A stretch of DNA of 64,000 nt from Anthracocystis setariae (GCA_928724745.1 CAKMXJ010000003.1:1736001-1800000), one strand, 5' to 3'. Counted from the stretch's first letter, positions 48,577 to 60,064 are shown. Notes: generated by a model not told the origin, from the letters alone. Numbers and translations are program-made.

Positions 48577-50520
48577 TCAGGTACCGATGGAATAGGTGAT
48601 GTATAGCACATAGCTCGTTGTGACGAACGCAATCAGAAGAGCGCATCCTCCCGCTGTCCATTGCTTGATCGGTTTCCTGAGACCCCGTTTGCTCTCGTCC
48701 TTTCCTTCTTCTTGCAACCTTTGCAACAGGTTCTTCTCGCTCAGCTTGAGCACACCGCCGAACCACTTTGTGTCAATGACATGATAGACCAAGCCGTAGA
48801 CGACATCGAGCGCTTTCAGAGCGATCAAGAAGGTGAATGCATTGCGAAACTGATGCTTGCCCTTGGGTGTGAGGTCCTGGATGGCTCCAAAGGACACGTC
48901 CATCGTGACGGCGCCGGCGGAATTGAAGCATTTCCAGATACCAAAGGCTGTTCCAATCGAGGCTTGGTTGGGAACGAGTAGGGGAATGCTCGCTAAGAAA
49001 GGAAGCGCGTTGAACGACAAAGCAACACTGCCTAGCACGACCGGGATGTAGGCGTTGACGTCGGACCAGACAAGAAGCGTGAAGACGACGACCCACAACG
49101 CAGCGCATCCAGAAACGTAGTACATACGACGGCCGAAGAGGTCAAACATCAGTCCCAGGAGGGGAGTTAGCACGATGGGCGGAACTTGGCCCACCGAGGC
49201 TGCGTATCCAGCCATCAACTTGGACTTGCCTCGCGTGATTTGGACCACTTCGGCCAAATTGGCATTGTACGCATTGACGGCACCAGCTTGCAGGATCTGC
49301 GTCATTGTGATCAGCCAGAACGAAGCTGGGATAGCACCGACACTGAGCGTGAGCAGTTGGAGCTGGCGATGAGAGAAGGGGCGTAGCCCTCTAGTTTTCT
49401 TGCGGGGAGTCTCATCTTTGACTGCGGACGAAGAGTGGTCGTCAGAGCCTGTGTCCAAGACAGCGGTTGACTGGGCAGCGAGTTGGCGCCCAGTCACCAC
49501 ACGCATCCTCTGGGGCAGCGAGCGCTCATAGACGACATAGACAACGTTGAGGGCGAGCGTGATGGCACAGAGGATCGCTGAGAGCCAAAAGGACCAATAC
49601 CACTTTCCCGTCGCCTCAGCAATCGGCACGGAACTCATCTTGCCCATCACGTTGAAGACACGCCCCATCGCAATGTCCAGTCCGTAGACAAAGCCAAGCC
49701 ATCCTGCGCTCGATAGGGATCCGTACCACCTTTTTGCCTTGCTGTCTTGCAATTCATCGGAATTTTTTTGCTGAGGCGCGGCCTGATCTATTGAAATATC
49801 AGGCTTGCCTCGGCACCAATGGGTGTAGAGCTTAGACTGGCTTGTCTCGATGGTGGTGCTTCCAAATCCAAAGATGATTTGACCGACAAGGATGGTGGTG
49901 AAGCTGTTGTGCTGGGCACCGATGGCTCTGACGATGACGCCGATGAGGATTGCGGTACTCGAGAAGATCGAAGTGATGCTTGTTCCGTAATAGTCTATCA
50001 TGATGCCTGAGAAAAGGGGTAAAACGCCGTTCACCAGCTGCTCGGCGGAAGCTATGGTACCGTAGCGGGCGTTGTCGACGTCTGGCATCTCGTTTTTGAT
50101 GGTCGATTTGAGCGGGGCGAGGGATGACTGAGTAAAGTTGCTTCCCACTGCAAGAGGATATGTAGCAAGTAAGAGGGATGGGCATTGTCAGCTACCTATG
50201 GTAGAATAGGTTGGCAGATATGAACCTGGACAAGACTCACGTGTGAGGAAAAGTATAATGGCGAGAGCAGGGATACGGTGTTTCCACGTCGCTCCGACTG
50301 CCCCAGCCTGAGGATCAGCAAAACATTCTTGGTCACTGTCGGTGACAAAATGTGGCACGACTCCACCTCTGGTTAAACTGAGAGGGTGAGCATGCGCCTT
50401 CTTATCCTCGGTGCTAGACAATGTCGATTTACTCTCCACCGTGTCTGCATTGTGTTGCATCATTGAAGAAATCTCGCGATCTGCGGCATTGAAGGAAGCA
50501 TGCTTGGTACTCGAAGACAT
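48577..50520 (-). CDS. MFS transporter, MFSD1-like, 2 exons
   Basis: Twelve-helix major facilitator protein resembling animal lysosomal MFSD1. Exon 1 is 50241-50520, intron 50148-50240 (93 bases, GTGAGT donor, CTTGCAG acceptor), exon 2 48577-50147; 616 residues. The join produces IILFLT-LGSNFTQSSLAPLKSTI, which matches the family's helix 1 region. The N-terminal cytoplasmic part is Ser/Thr/His-rich. Two central regions (about residues 250 and 330) are hydrophilic. The last part ends in a hydrophobic helix. Organelle location and substrate are not visible in sequence. Its stop is only 56 bases from that of the Zn2Cys6 gene, with which it converges. Confidence 0.88.
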
Positions 50521-52091
50521 CTTGGTGAGTCTTTGAGAGCAGAGATGTGGTGTGAAGAATCGAGCAAAAGGGGCGGACGCTGCCTATGGGCAAGGGCATG
50601 AATATGGCGGGGACAACAGAAGAAGGTGGTATCCCCCCGACTTGCCATCTTAAATCGAGTTGGCGCGACGGTGAGATTTGGGCTTGATTCGATCAGATAA
50701 GCTCCTGTCCTCTTGGCTGGGAGAAGAAGAGCGAGTCACCAGTCGAAAGTCGTTTGTGCTGAACCGGTGAAGCTTGCTGCCGAAAACCAGTCGGGACGTT
50801 TTTTTGACAGGATCCAATCAGATAAGATGCAAGCAAGCAAGCAAGCGATCGCGTCAACTCAACTCGGCGGGCACCCTTTTCTTCTTCTTGTTTTTTCTTC
50901 TCTCCCTTTTTTTGTGCTTCTTTTCTTCCCTTTTTCTGATTCGGTGGACCGTCGTTGCATGGCCCCATGTAAGTGCCAAGACCTGCAAGGCTGGTGGTTG
51001 GAATCAGATAACCACCTATACAGTAGATCCTGCAGGCTAGAGGCGACGAACTTTGACATCCGCTGCCGTCTTGCCGTCTGAAATTTCAAGCGGCACAGCA
51101 ACCTCCGTGATCCCTGCTCAGGTGCAAACCTTGGCCTTTCCACGCAGTTCAGCCAGGATCGAAGCTGTGATCCTTTGCTGCGATCTTTTCAACTCCGTCT
51201 CATGCGTTCAATCGAGCCTGCATGGTTGTTGGCTTGGCAACGTCTTTGCTCTCCCATCTTTTTTGACAAGCTATTACCTCGTGCAGAAAGAAACCTGATC
51301 AGAGAGCGCGTCTTTCTTCCGTATCAAAGACGAGGTCACTTGGCTGCTATTGCTGTACCAATCGAGTGCCTCTCTCCTGGGTCTTTCACGCCCGCCATCA
51401 TCGTGGCAAACGACGCCGTCATGGCTCAAATGGGGGGAGGGCCTCAAAATAGAAATAATCACCAGCAGAGTGCGGACGGCTTCGGCGATCCTACTGTATG
51501 CGATGGCCTAGCAAAGTGCGGAACTCCTGCGCATGATGATCTGCGGTACACTTTTGGTCAAGTGGCAAGTAGAATGCCTTGTAGCCGAGAAGACTGGCAG
51601 CAGCACCGGCAACCTGGTCGCTTGTATTTTTTTCCTGGCTCGCTTTATGGCGACGTCGTACCCTCTCAACCAACAAACTTATTCACGCTGGCGTCCGAAC
51701 TATTTGGCATGCCTGTGCCGTCCCTGTAGCATGGTACTGGAGGAAGTACTAGCAATGAGCGGACCAAATGGACCCAAGGATAGCTTCAAAGGCGGCACAG
51801 ACAAGGTATCATGTTGGACATGAAAATCGCCGGTGTCAGGAAATCTGCAGCGCAACACTGTGACTTTGAAAAAGTGGAGGATCAGCGGTTTTGTCGGATG
51901 CAAGATTCAAAGCATGCCTTGCTTCATGTCGCACAACATGAGATGAGCTGGCACTGTTGAGCACCAGTCGTACACAGCTGTACACCACATTCACTTCCGG
52001 TACCTTTGCCATCCCGAATACCAACCTCCCCTTCGCAAGGTCCACTCTAAGCTGGCTTGTGTCCATCTGCTCGCTTCAGGCTCAGGCAACC
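50521..52091. promoter_or_regulatory. MFSD1-like promoter and upstream region of the helical-protein gene
   Basis: 1.6 kb without a supportable gene. A pyrimidine-rich run (50875-50940) and scattered short ORFs without homology are seen. Confidence 0.5.
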
Positions 52092-54077
52092 ATGGCGCCC
52101 AAACGCATGCCTAAGGTGACGAGTCTGTCGGCTTCGTCGGCCGGTGCTGCTGCGTCTACAAGTCGAGGCCGCAGCGCCAATCCGTTTGGACCGGTGGACC
52201 CGACCAGCTATCACGACTACGACCAAGCTATGCAAGATGGTGTCGAACTCGAAGAAAAGGGAGAGCGCTTTCAATTCGGCTCCAAAGCGCAACGCTTCTA
52301 CGTGCAAGCCGGCACTCTTTACGACCGAGCCGTCCACTTGGCTGGTGCCAATTCGACGCGCCGAGCCGACGCCTTGTACAATGCATCCCGCATCTACTTT
52401 CTCCTTGCCTCTCAATTTGCCTTGCCACCTGAAAACCTCGATCTTTTCAGACAGGCTATTGACACGGTGCACCAAGCTGTCAGGCTCGCTCCACCAATCG
52501 TGCCTCAAGCCTTGTCGCAGGGAGTGCTTCCCGATCCGTTCGCTCTAGATGCCCTGACGCATATGGCAACCTCGTTACAGAGTTTGGCCGAGGCAGTCGA
52601 CGAGCTCGGCTGGCCGCAACAGCTTCGACCGCCATCCTTGCCTTCCAAAGGCACTGTTCAGACTCTCAAGCCCACCCTTTTGTGGCAGGAGGCCGTAGCT
52701 CTCTTTCAGCAAGTGGCACACGGGCAGGATGTAATCTTGCAGGACCACAAGCAATCCGAGATCATCACTCAAGTAGCAAATGAGCCTGCTATAGACCAGC
52801 TCGGTGATGTACAGACGGATGATGTCGAGCTCGCTGCTGCAGACGGCGGTGAAGATGTGTTCGGTTACACGTCTTCCCTGGTCACTCCATCATCGCTGAT
52901 CGAGACTCTCTCATCAATCGTATCTTGCTTCACGTCGCTTATCGAAGCCTCAACCACAGTGCAAGAAATGCAGGCTGCCAAAGCAGCGGTGGATCAGGTC
53001 GTAGCCAGGGCACACCAACTTGTTACAAAAGCAGGAGCCACCAACGACACATCTCTTCTAAGTACTGATGCATCGCTGTCGGCTTCACAGATGGCAGCCA
53101 ATGGGGAAGAGATACAGCGCGCAGCCCTAACAGCGCGAGTGGCTTCGATCAACAAGGCAGTGGACTTGGGTATTGAAGCCTCTCTGATCGCGGCCGAGCT
53201 GGAGTCGGCATTGCAGGCTGTCACTGAGTGGATGGTCAGCCTCACCGCGCCGCCTGTCGCAAACCAAGACGGTTCCCCACCAAAAAGTCCGGATATCGCC
53301 ACCCTATGCGATGTAGCCGAGGCTGGTTACAACCTATGCCGTGTGTCGCTTCGTCTAGAGCCAGCTGATGCAGGATTCGCAGCGATCTGGGCGCTCGCAA
53401 CAGCAAGCACCAAGCTCTTCTCTCAAGCCCTGACAGCCTTGGATACCTCTGCAGGAGGTGGAGGAACAGCGGCAGTGCTGGGACAAACCAACACATCGAC
53501 CCCTACCTCTCGAGCACGGTGCCGTATTCTGCTGGTACTCTCGGGTCTTTCCATCTTTCGCTCGCATCCTGGTTTCGAAGCGGCAGGCATTGCCGGGGCC
53601 AAAGGGACCCGCAGCAAGTTGATCGACAACGCCAGACTGTACGCTCGTAAAGCGGTCACCGAGATTGGTCTCGGCTGGATCCTGCGTCCAGCTCCACCAC
53701 AGGTATCGAGATCTGCCTCGATCCCGCCGCCCGGAGGGTGGGAGAGCCTCTCGCTAGAGTCAGAGGCCATCTTCCACCTGCTGCGTGCTCTACTGATTCG
53801 AGCCAATACGAATCCTGCAGTGACTGCAGATGCCGCCGCCGCTGCTACGGAGACGGAGCTGCGTGAGCTGGCTCGACACGTTGTCCAGTTGCAACAAAAG
53901 CCGATCCAAATTGGCGCCGCGCCGGCTGCCAATTCTATCCAACTGGCGCATTGGCTGTACTCGCAGGGTGCCAAGACGTATGTGGATGGCGTTTTGGAGG
54001 AGAACGGGCGCAATGTTGTTGGGCAAGAGATCGAGTGGTGGGACGGGCTCTTGACTAGCCAGCTTGCCGCAGGATGA
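52092..54077 (+). CDS. Alpha-helical (TPR-like) protein of unknown function
   Basis: I do not recognise a named family. Intronless, 661 residues. Starts MAPKRMPKVTSLSASSAGAAAS..., so the N-terminus is basic and Ser/Ala-rich. A helical core with a tetratricopeptide-like opening follows (DYDQAMQDGVELEEKGERF, LYDRAVHLAGANSTRRADALYNASRIYFLL). The middle has Thr/Ser and acidic stretches, and the C-terminal third is helical and Ala-rich, ending in EIEWWDGLLTSQLAAG. No signal peptide or membrane segments. It looks like a fungal scaffold protein. The ATG at 52092 is the first in the frame; the upstream in-frame stretch has no ATG in a coding-like context. Confidence 0.65.
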   Translation: MAPKRMPKVTSLSASSAGAAASTSRGRSANPFGPVDPTSYHDYDQAMQDGVELEEKGERFQFGSKAQRFYVQAGTLYDRAVHLAGANSTRRADALYNASRIYFLLASQFALPPENLDLFRQAIDTVHQAVRLAPPIVPQALSQGVLPDPFALDALTHMATSLQSLAEAVDELGWPQQLRPPSLPSKGTVQTLKPTLLWQEAVALFQQVAHGQDVILQDHKQSEIITQVANEPAIDQLGDVQTDDVELAAADGGEDVFGYTSSLVTPSSLIETLSSIVSCFTSLIEASTTVQEMQAAKAAVDQVVARAHQLVTKAGATNDTSLLSTDASLSASQMAANGEEIQRAALTARVASINKAVDLGIEASLIAAELESALQAVTEWMVSLTAPPVANQDGSPPKSPDIATLCDVAEAGYNLCRVSLRLEPADAGFAAIWALATASTKLFSQALTALDTSAGGGGTAAVLGQTNTSTPTSRARCRILLVLSGLSIFRSHPGFEAAGIAGAKGTRSKLIDNARLYARKAVTEIGLGWILRPAPPQVSRSASIPPPGGWESLSLESEAIFHLLRALLIRANTNPAVTADAAAAATETELRELARHVVQLQQKPIQIGAAPAANSIQLAHWLYSQGAKTYVDGVLEENGRNVVGQEIEWWDGLLTSQLAAG

Positions 54078-54240
54078 CGGAGTCATGAATCGAGGTTAAC
54101 AAGTCGAGTCAATCGTTGTTCTGAAACAAGTGTCAGGCGTGCGGATGTGGTTGAGGTGTGATTCAGTGAGTTTGGCGTGAGCTGGTGATGGTACATGTAT
54201 GCAGAGGAACAAAACAAGAGAACGGACGAAAGAAAGGCGA

Positions 54241-55512
54241 TCAGGTGAAGAGCTTGTTGACCGAGGTCTCGGACGAAGCCTGGGCGCGGAGAACTTTTGC
54301 GATGGCGAGCTCAAAGTCTTCGTGCGATACGTGCTGACGCCTTTCTCTCAAAGCGTACATGCCGGCTTCGGTGCAGATACCTCGGACTTCGGCACCGGAG
54401 CATTGGCCCATCTTCTCGGCAAGTGCGCGCAGGTTGATGCCTCGTTGCAACGACATCTTTCGGCTGTGGATGCGGAGGATCGAGACGCGGGCCTCGGGAC
54501 CCGGAGGTGGGAACTCGATCTTACGGTCGATACGGCCGGGACGCAGCAGTGCCGAGTCGAGAATGTCGATACGGTTGGTAGCCATGATGACCTTGATGTT
54601 TTTGGTACCTTCGAAACCGTCGAGCTGGTTGAGGAGCTCGAGCATGGTTCGCTGCACTTCCGAGTCACCGCCACCGGAGCCGCTCTCGCCTCGAGACGAG
54701 CCGATGCTGTCGATCTCGTCCATGAAGATGATGGAAGGGGCGTGCTCTCGCGCCATGACGAAAAGTTCTCTGACCATGCGCGAGCCTTCTCCGATGTATT
54801 TTTGGACAAGTTCGGAACCGGAGACGCGAATGAAGCGACAGTCTGTGTGATGAGCGACGGCTCGGGCGAGCAAGGTCTTGCCGGTACCCGGAGGGCCATA
54901 GAGAAGCACACCTTTGGGCTGGGCGATTCCGAGCGATTCGAAGAGCTCGGGATGCTTGACTGGAAGCTCGATGACCTCCTTGATCTCCTTGATTTGACGG
55001 TCAAGACCACCGACCATCTCGTAGGTGGAGTCGGGCACCTTTTCGACCATCATGAGCGAGACGAGTGGGTCGATCTTGTTGGGAAGCACTTTGTGAAGCG
55101 TGTAAGAATCGGAGCGGAGAGCGACGCGGAGGGTGGGGGTGAGGGTGGAGACGTCAATGTCGGAAGCAACATCGACAACGTATTTGCCTTCTGGCTGAAC
55201 CTTGACGAGGACCTTCTTCTTGCCCATGACCTTGACGACTTCGCCAACATACGAGCCGGGCTCCTGAAGCAGCTGAAGCTCCTCACGCAGAAGGCGGACG
55301 CGGGCATTGAGAGCGTTCCTCTGGGCTTCGAGACGACGAAGGTTTTGTGTTTTTTGGTTGATGGTGATTTCGTAGGAGCGGATCTTGGATTGGTAGAAGG
55401 ATTGGATGCCAAGTGCGTTGGATGAGGCGGCTGCGCCTCCAATGTTGGCGAGGGAGGTAGCAGGTGCATGACTAGATGCCGACTCGGCGTGCGTTGTTAC
55501 TGCAGCAGACAT
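54241..55512 (-). CDS. RPT6: 26S proteasome regulatory ATPase Rpt6 (subunit 8)
   Basis: AAA ATPase of the 19S base that unfolds ubiquitylated substrates. Intronless, 423 residues. N-terminal coiled coil (about 40-85), OB-domain (about 85-160), then the AAA module: Walker A GPPGTGKT at 206-213, Walker B MDEID at 264-268, the second-region signature [14 protein letters not shown] and the arginine finger region [14 protein letters not shown]. The C-terminus ends KLFT, consistent with Rpt6 lacking the strict HbYX motif. Converges on the helical-protein gene with about 160 bases between stops. Confidence 0.97.
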   Translation of the reverse strand: MSAAVTTHAESASSHAPATSLANIGGAAASSNALGIQSFYQSKIRSYEITINQKTQNLRRLEAQRNALNARVRLLREELQLLQEPGSYVGEVVKVMGKKKVLVKVQPEGKYVVDVASDIDVSTLTPTLRVALRSDSYTLHKVLPNKIDPLVSLMMVEKVPDSTYEMVGGLDRQIKEIKEVIELPVKHPELFESLGIAQPKGVLLYGPPGTGKTLLARAVAHHTDCRFIRVSGSELVQKYIGEGSRMVRELFVMAREHAPSIIFMDEIDSIGSSRGESGSGGGDSEVQRTMLELLNQLDGFEGTKNIKVIMATNRIDILDSALLRPGRIDRKIEFPPPGPEARVSILRIHSRKMSLQRGINLRALAEKMGQCSGAEVRGICTEAGMYALRERRQHVSHEDFELAIAKVLRAQASSETSVNKLFT

Positions 55513-56357
55513 GGTGTCAGTCGTAGCTTGCTTGGGTTTGTGTTGGTTGATCGAATGCAGTAGTGGTGATGATGATGATGACCGAGGTGAGATGGACGGT
55601 AGTCAAGTAGAGTGCGGCTATCATCAGTGCGCAGTGCGCGAGTCAATTACAAGTGCGCGGGCGACTGACTGACTCTGTTGCTCCACTTTTTGGACGCGCC
55701 ACCTTGGTCTCGGCTGGTTCGATCACCATCGATCCTTTTCGAATGTCATGAAAAGAGGCCTAACAATGACATGTCCCTGCGAAATTCCTACTCGAGCATT
55801 CCATCACCCGATTGAGAGCGTGGCCATCAATTGCCCTGCAGCTTCCAGCTTCTCGAACATGCCGATTGCGCATTGATCATGTACTTGGCAAGAAGAAAGC
55901 AGGCAGACGTCGAAATGGGGCTGATGTAGCGCAGCCAATAGCACAGCTTGGATCTGTAATAAGGCCGGTGTTGCTCCACATGAGCAGCTTTTGAACAGTG
56001 TGAGTCGCGAGGAGGATTTTGACGGGTTTTCAGCGTCGCTCTCGAATTTTAGAGGCTGTGGGAGAGTGAGACTGCGCTGTTGGCGTGTGTTGGTCAGTCA
56101 GCTCAGCCTTACATGTTCTCTTTACAGGGTCACACTCTCCCTCGTGTTCAATCCGGCAGCCACCGAAGATCGGCGTCATTTTCTTTTTTTTTTTTTTTTT
56201 CGCACAACGCAGCGCAATGCAACGCAAATTAACCCAACCGATTGCCGACACTTGAAACACGCCAACGCCAGGGTGCAGCTCAGTTTGCGTGGCAACTTGC
56301 TTCGTTCCTTGGTTCCTTCGTCCACCTCTACCATCATCACAACTCGAACGCATCATC
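55513..56357. promoter_or_regulatory. Divergent promoter region between RPT6 and ISA1
   Basis: Two promoters in 845 bases. A T run of 17 lies at 56184-56200, about 160 bases before the ISA1 start. I did not find a convincing proteasome-associated control element by eye. Confidence 0.5.
56184..56200 (+). repeat. Poly(T) tract, 17 nt
   Basis: Uninterrupted T run upstream of ISA1; a possible nucleosome-disfavouring promoter element. Confidence 0.9.
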
Positions 56358-57386
56358 ATGTCGATACACACCGCTTCGTCCATCATCTTGATGTCGGCAT
56401 CGCGAGCAGCTTTACTGCCTTTCCTGTACCCACCAATCGCAACATGCACCTCTGCTGCAGCTCAACGATTTGCCTCGACACTTTCTAGCACTTCTCCACG
56501 AGCTTTGTCCACTGCACGCATCGCAGCTCGCCCCATTCGTCGATCCGATTCAAGATGGATATCCAACTCACATAGATGCTTAACACCAGCCTCATCTTCC
56601 AAGTCTCAATCTGCAGGGTATCCTTCTACCTCGGCGTCAGCCTCAGCTTCAGCTTCCGATTCCACTCCGCCTTTCCCATCAAGCTCATTCAACTCCAATC
56701 TCCCGCAGTCAGACAACACTCAGACCGTCAGCGTTGATCCTGCATGCGCCACTCTGTCGCCTTCCTCACCCGCCTCGCCCAAATCCCAGAAGCATCCTCG
56801 TGTTGCTTCCGCCTCGCAATCGCATTCGCATTCGCAATCGCAATCTCAATCGCAATCGCAACCGCCTGCGCCAACACCCTCGCCCGCAACCTCTGCCCCA
56901 TCCTCCTCCTCCCTCACACCTTCCAAAGCAGCGCAGCTCGCCAAAGACCCCAAGGTTGCTGCCACCATGCCACAAGCGTCAGCAGCAGTCGACTCCGCTT
57001 CGGTCGCTTCCAACAAGTCATCTGCCGATCGAGGTACCAAGTTTCGTTCTCGCACCGCCGCACTCAAACTTACGCCCACTGCCGTTCTACGTCTGCGAGC
57101 CTTGATGGAGTCCGAATTCGGTCCCAAGCTCATTCGCGTGGGGGTTCGCAACAAGGGTTGCGCTGGCATGTCCTATCATCTCGAGTACATCAAGCCAGAG
57201 GACGCTGGTCGATTCGATGAACGCGTCAAGCAGGACGGCGTCGAAGTACTCATCGACAGCAAAGCGCTCTTCAGCATCATCGGCAGCGAAATGGACTGGC
57301 AGGAAGACCGTCTCAGCGCAAAGTTTGTATTCAACAACCCCAACGTAAAAGAGGCTTGCGGCTGCGGAGAATCCTTCCTCACTTAA
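56358..57386 (+). CDS. ISA1: Mitochondrial A-type iron-sulfur assembly protein (Isa1)
   Basis: Late-acting factor for [4Fe-4S] cluster assembly in the mitochondrial matrix. Intronless, 342 residues. The C-terminal A-type domain (about 235-342) carries the cluster ligands Cys268 (NKGCAGMSYHLEY) and Cys334/Cys336 (ACGCGESF). It is preceded by a mitochondrial presequence and a very long Ser/Pro/Ala/Gln linker with SASASAS and SHSQSQ repeats encoded by hexamer repeats (near 56816-56870). Most homologs are near 200-250 residues, so the linker is an expansion. The linker lengthening is unexplained. Confidence 0.93.
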   Translation: MSIHTASSIILMSASRAALLPFLYPPIATCTSAAAQRFASTLSSTSPRALSTARIAARPIRRSDSRWISNSHRCLTPASSSKSQSAGYPSTSASASASASDSTPPFPSSSFNSNLPQSDNTQTVSVDPACATLSPSSPASPKSQKHPRVASASQSHSHSQSQSQSQSQPPAPTPSPATSAPSSSSLTPSKAAQLAKDPKVAATMPQASAAVDSASVASNKSSADRGTKFRSRTAALKLTPTAVLRLRALMESEFGPKLIRVGVRNKGCAGMSYHLEYIKPEDAGRFDERVKQDGVEVLIDSKALFSIIGSEMDWQEDRLSAKFVFNNPNVKEACGCGESFLT

Positions 57387-57595
57387 GTCACCTAGACCTT
57401 TGGTTGCATCCACCTCACCATTCGTATCTGTGTCCATGCCACGCCAATTCAATCACACCCCGGTCAAAAGCAAGCATCAAACTGGCGCTTCTGTTGAAGT
57501 TGGAAGGGTGATTTTCGATTTTGTCAGCAATTGATGCTCATAAATACACAATGTCTCGCAACCTAAAGTGTGATGAGATGTCCCAATCTGCATCT
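57387..57595. other. Convergent spacer
   Basis: Short shared 3' region between ISA1 and the helicase gene. Nothing notable. Confidence 0.5.
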
Positions 57596-60064
57596 CTAGG
57601 CAGAATGGGTCGCTTGCTCTGCTGAACGCGCCACGGCTGCAGCTGCATCTTCGCCATCGACTGCATCGGTTTCGCATTCGTTTGCAGCAGTTTCGGACTG
57701 CTCCGTTAAGATACGCGCCACTGCTGGAGTCGGACCTTCGGCAGCGACTGCATCGATTTCGGATTCGTTTCTAGCGCATTCGGACTGCTCCGTTGGCACA
57801 GTCGCCTTGGCGACCGTAGAAACGAGTAGACTCAGATCAAACTTCTTGGGAACCACTCCGAGCCGCCTGTATACGTTTGCCATCTTGGCTTCTGAAGTCG
57901 AGATGGCATGCTTCGGCATGCTGGGTTCTGCATCTGCCTCCTCCTGTCCACCATTCGTTGGCAGAGGTGTCCCGTGCGGAAGACCTCGAAGTAATGTTAC
58001 CACCTTGCCATGCGCAGCTGAACCAGATTCACCCCCAATACGGCCGACACGGCCCGCTGAATGCACATATTGCACAGCGTCGATGACCGAGGCATATCCG
58101 ACAAGGAACACGTGCGAAAGAGCGGGAATGTCGAGTCCACGTGAAGATGTGGTTTGCAGCAGGAACAGCTCAGGTGCTGCCGATGTCTCGCCATCTTTGT
58201 GCTTGAGCGGCGAAGCAACAGAAGAGGTATCGAAATTGAGTCGAACCGTAACGCCCAAGGCTTCCAGTGCTGTTTTTGTCTTAAGCAAACTCCAACGAGC
58301 TGGTATCAAAGCCAAGCCGCGGTCTACACCTTCTGAAGCAAAGCAAAATGCAAGCGCTTCGATGAGCGTTTGATCTATCTGGTGCTCTTCGGGCTCGCCT
58401 TCCGGCTTGACCAAAATGAACTCGTCCGAGACAAGTCTGCCTTCTGAAGTGTCTCGAATCGATGACGATGGATCACTATCCGCTGGCAATGCAGTCTTCT
58501 TCCGCGCAAGCTTGGGCGCAAAGTTGCGCAGAGGCACCGCTGCTAGCCGCTTGGATAGTGGTGCTTCGTCCACGACTACACACGTGTGCTCGATGTTTGT
58601 GGGCATGGTGGATGGGTTGTGATCCAGCGAGCCTTGGATGAGCGTGTCCGTTTGTGAGCGCTCGTTGGCTCCAAATAGGCCACGGATGCCCTGATCTACC
58701 ATGCTCTTGCCGCTCAGCCCTGTCAGATCGATCCAGCGACCCACCTGAGGAGCAAAAGTAAGTCCGGTCTCCTTGGCTCCCGTTCGCAACCACCCGGTGC
58801 GGGCTCCGAAAAAGTGTCGCATGACGGAATTGGCGGTAGCACTGGTGCAGATCAGCTGCAGAGGCTGGATGCCCTCGCGGCGAGGCCTGGGAAGCGCCAA
58901 TCCAGTGTTTGGATCGTCTCTGCTGGTTTCGACAGCCTTGTAGGCATTGCGGCGAATCTGCTCCGGCGGTCGCTTTTCGTCTCGACGTTTGCCCGGTCGA
59001 TTCTCCAGTCCGGCTGAGAGATGCTTTTCACCGCCAGAGTAGGTTGCTCTTCGCTTCATGATGGAATCAAGGACGAGCAGCCCGGGTGCCTTGTGCACCT
59101 CATGCTTCCAACGCTGCTTGTGGGAAGGGAACCTGCCAGGCAGCTGGAGCACCGCATCGGCTTCATCCAATACAAGTGTCTTGAGCGTATCGAGTCCCAG
59201 CAGCGAGGATCCCGCGGGAGTATCAAGGATATCCTTGATGCGTCCAGGTGTACCGACCAGGATATGAGGCGGAGTGGTCTTGAGTCGTTTCAGCTCCTGT
59301 TCCGGGGTGAGTGCTTCGGAGTCTGACAGACCGCCGCGGACTAGACACTGGATCACCGGATCCAGCGAAGGCAAGATCGAAGAAGGGAACAGAGTCCGTG
59401 CCCACCGCAAATATTGGAAGGCGAGCTCGTTGCTTGGAACAAGGATGATCGATGCTATACCCGTCAGTGCTTTGCTGCGCTTTGTCGTGGTCGAGTCAGT
59501 CGCCTGTTGCGATAATTTGTCTCTGAAGACGATGCGGGGCTTGCTGAGGAGCGCCAGAAGAAGTCCAAACGATTTACCGGTACCCGTATGTGCTCGCAGG
59601 ATGATATCTGCGGGCGATAGAATGGCGGGGATCAATGCTGACTGTGCCGGTGTAGGCTGTAGAATGTGAGGATGGGTCAGGGTGAGTTGGCCACTGATGT
59701 TGCTATTCAGGCCAAGACGTTGGAACTTCTCCCGGACACCTTCGACATTGATTGAGGCGCGATCGGCCTGAGTCTGGCCGGAAGAAGGGCCGGGTTGATC
59801 GAGCTCTTCCGCGCCAGCTGCACTGGATAGCGTCGAATAGCATGGCTCCCGTCGCTGTGGAGCTGGGTGAGGATACCGTGTCAATGGAGACTTGCAGCTC
59901 TGCACAAGGGAAGTCGAGCGATAAGAGGAGCCGAGAGACGATAAGAGTTGATGACTGCAGCTTGTGCCGGATGAGATGCGGCCAGTATGGGTTGCACGAT
60001 GAAGAAGAGGTTGAGACAGAAGCGCCTGGACACGCTTCGAAGCGCCGATCGCTGCACGCTGCAT
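57596..60064 (-). CDS. MRH4: Mitochondrial DEAD-box RNA helicase (Mrh4-like)
   Basis: ATP-dependent RNA helicase, by similarity a mitoribosome large-subunit assembly factor. Intronless, 822 residues from the ATG at 60064; the open frame extends to 60127 but starts there with TTG. A long Arg/Ser-rich leader (about 1-80) suits mitochondrial import. Motifs: Q-motif-like PTPAQSALIP, motif I AHTGTGKS at 158-165, GTPGRIKD, motif II VLDEAD at 298-303, STATAN-type region appearing as CTSATAN, then TSSRGLDIP and HSAGRVGRIGG in the second domain. Between domains is a long insert. The C-terminus carries a two-copy imperfect repeat (SECARNESEIDAVAAEGP and SETAANECETDAVDGED). Confidence 0.88.
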   Translation of the reverse strand: MQRAAIGASKRVQALLSQPLLHRATHTGRISSGTSCSHQLLSSLGSSYRSTSLVQSCKSPLTRYPHPAPQRREPCYSTLSSAAGAEELDQPGPSSGQTQADRASINVEGVREKFQRLGLNSNISGQLTLTHPHILQPTPAQSALIPAILSPADIILRAHTGTGKSFGLLLALLSKPRIVFRDKLSQQATDSTTTKRSKALTGIASIILVPSNELAFQYLRWARTLFPSSILPSLDPVIQCLVRGGLSDSEALTPEQELKRLKTTPPHILVGTPGRIKDILDTPAGSSLLGLDTLKTLVLDEADAVLQLPGRFPSHKQRWKHEVHKAPGLLVLDSIMKRRATYSGGEKHLSAGLENRPGKRRDEKRPPEQIRRNAYKAVETSRDDPNTGLALPRPRREGIQPLQLICTSATANSVMRHFFGARTGWLRTGAKETGLTFAPQVGRWIDLTGLSGKSMVDQGIRGLFGANERSQTDTLIQGSLDHNPSTMPTNIEHTCVVVDEAPLSKRLAAVPLRNFAPKLARKKTALPADSDPSSSIRDTSEGRLVSDEFILVKPEGEPEEHQIDQTLIEALAFCFASEGVDRGLALIPARWSLLKTKTALEALGVTVRLNFDTSSVASPLKHKDGETSAAPELFLLQTTSSRGLDIPALSHVFLVGYASVIDAVQYVHSAGRVGRIGGESGSAAHGKVVTLLRGLPHGTPLPTNGGQEEADAEPSMPKHAISTSEAKMANVYRRLGVVPKKFDLSLLVSTVAKATVPTEQSECARNESEIDAVAAEGPTPAVARILTEQSETAANECETDAVDGEDAAAAVARSAEQATHSA

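Noticed and set aside
54199..55425. 408-codon plus-strand open frame opposite RPT6
   Set aside because: Antisense shadow of a certain gene; acidic low-complexity translation with no domain.
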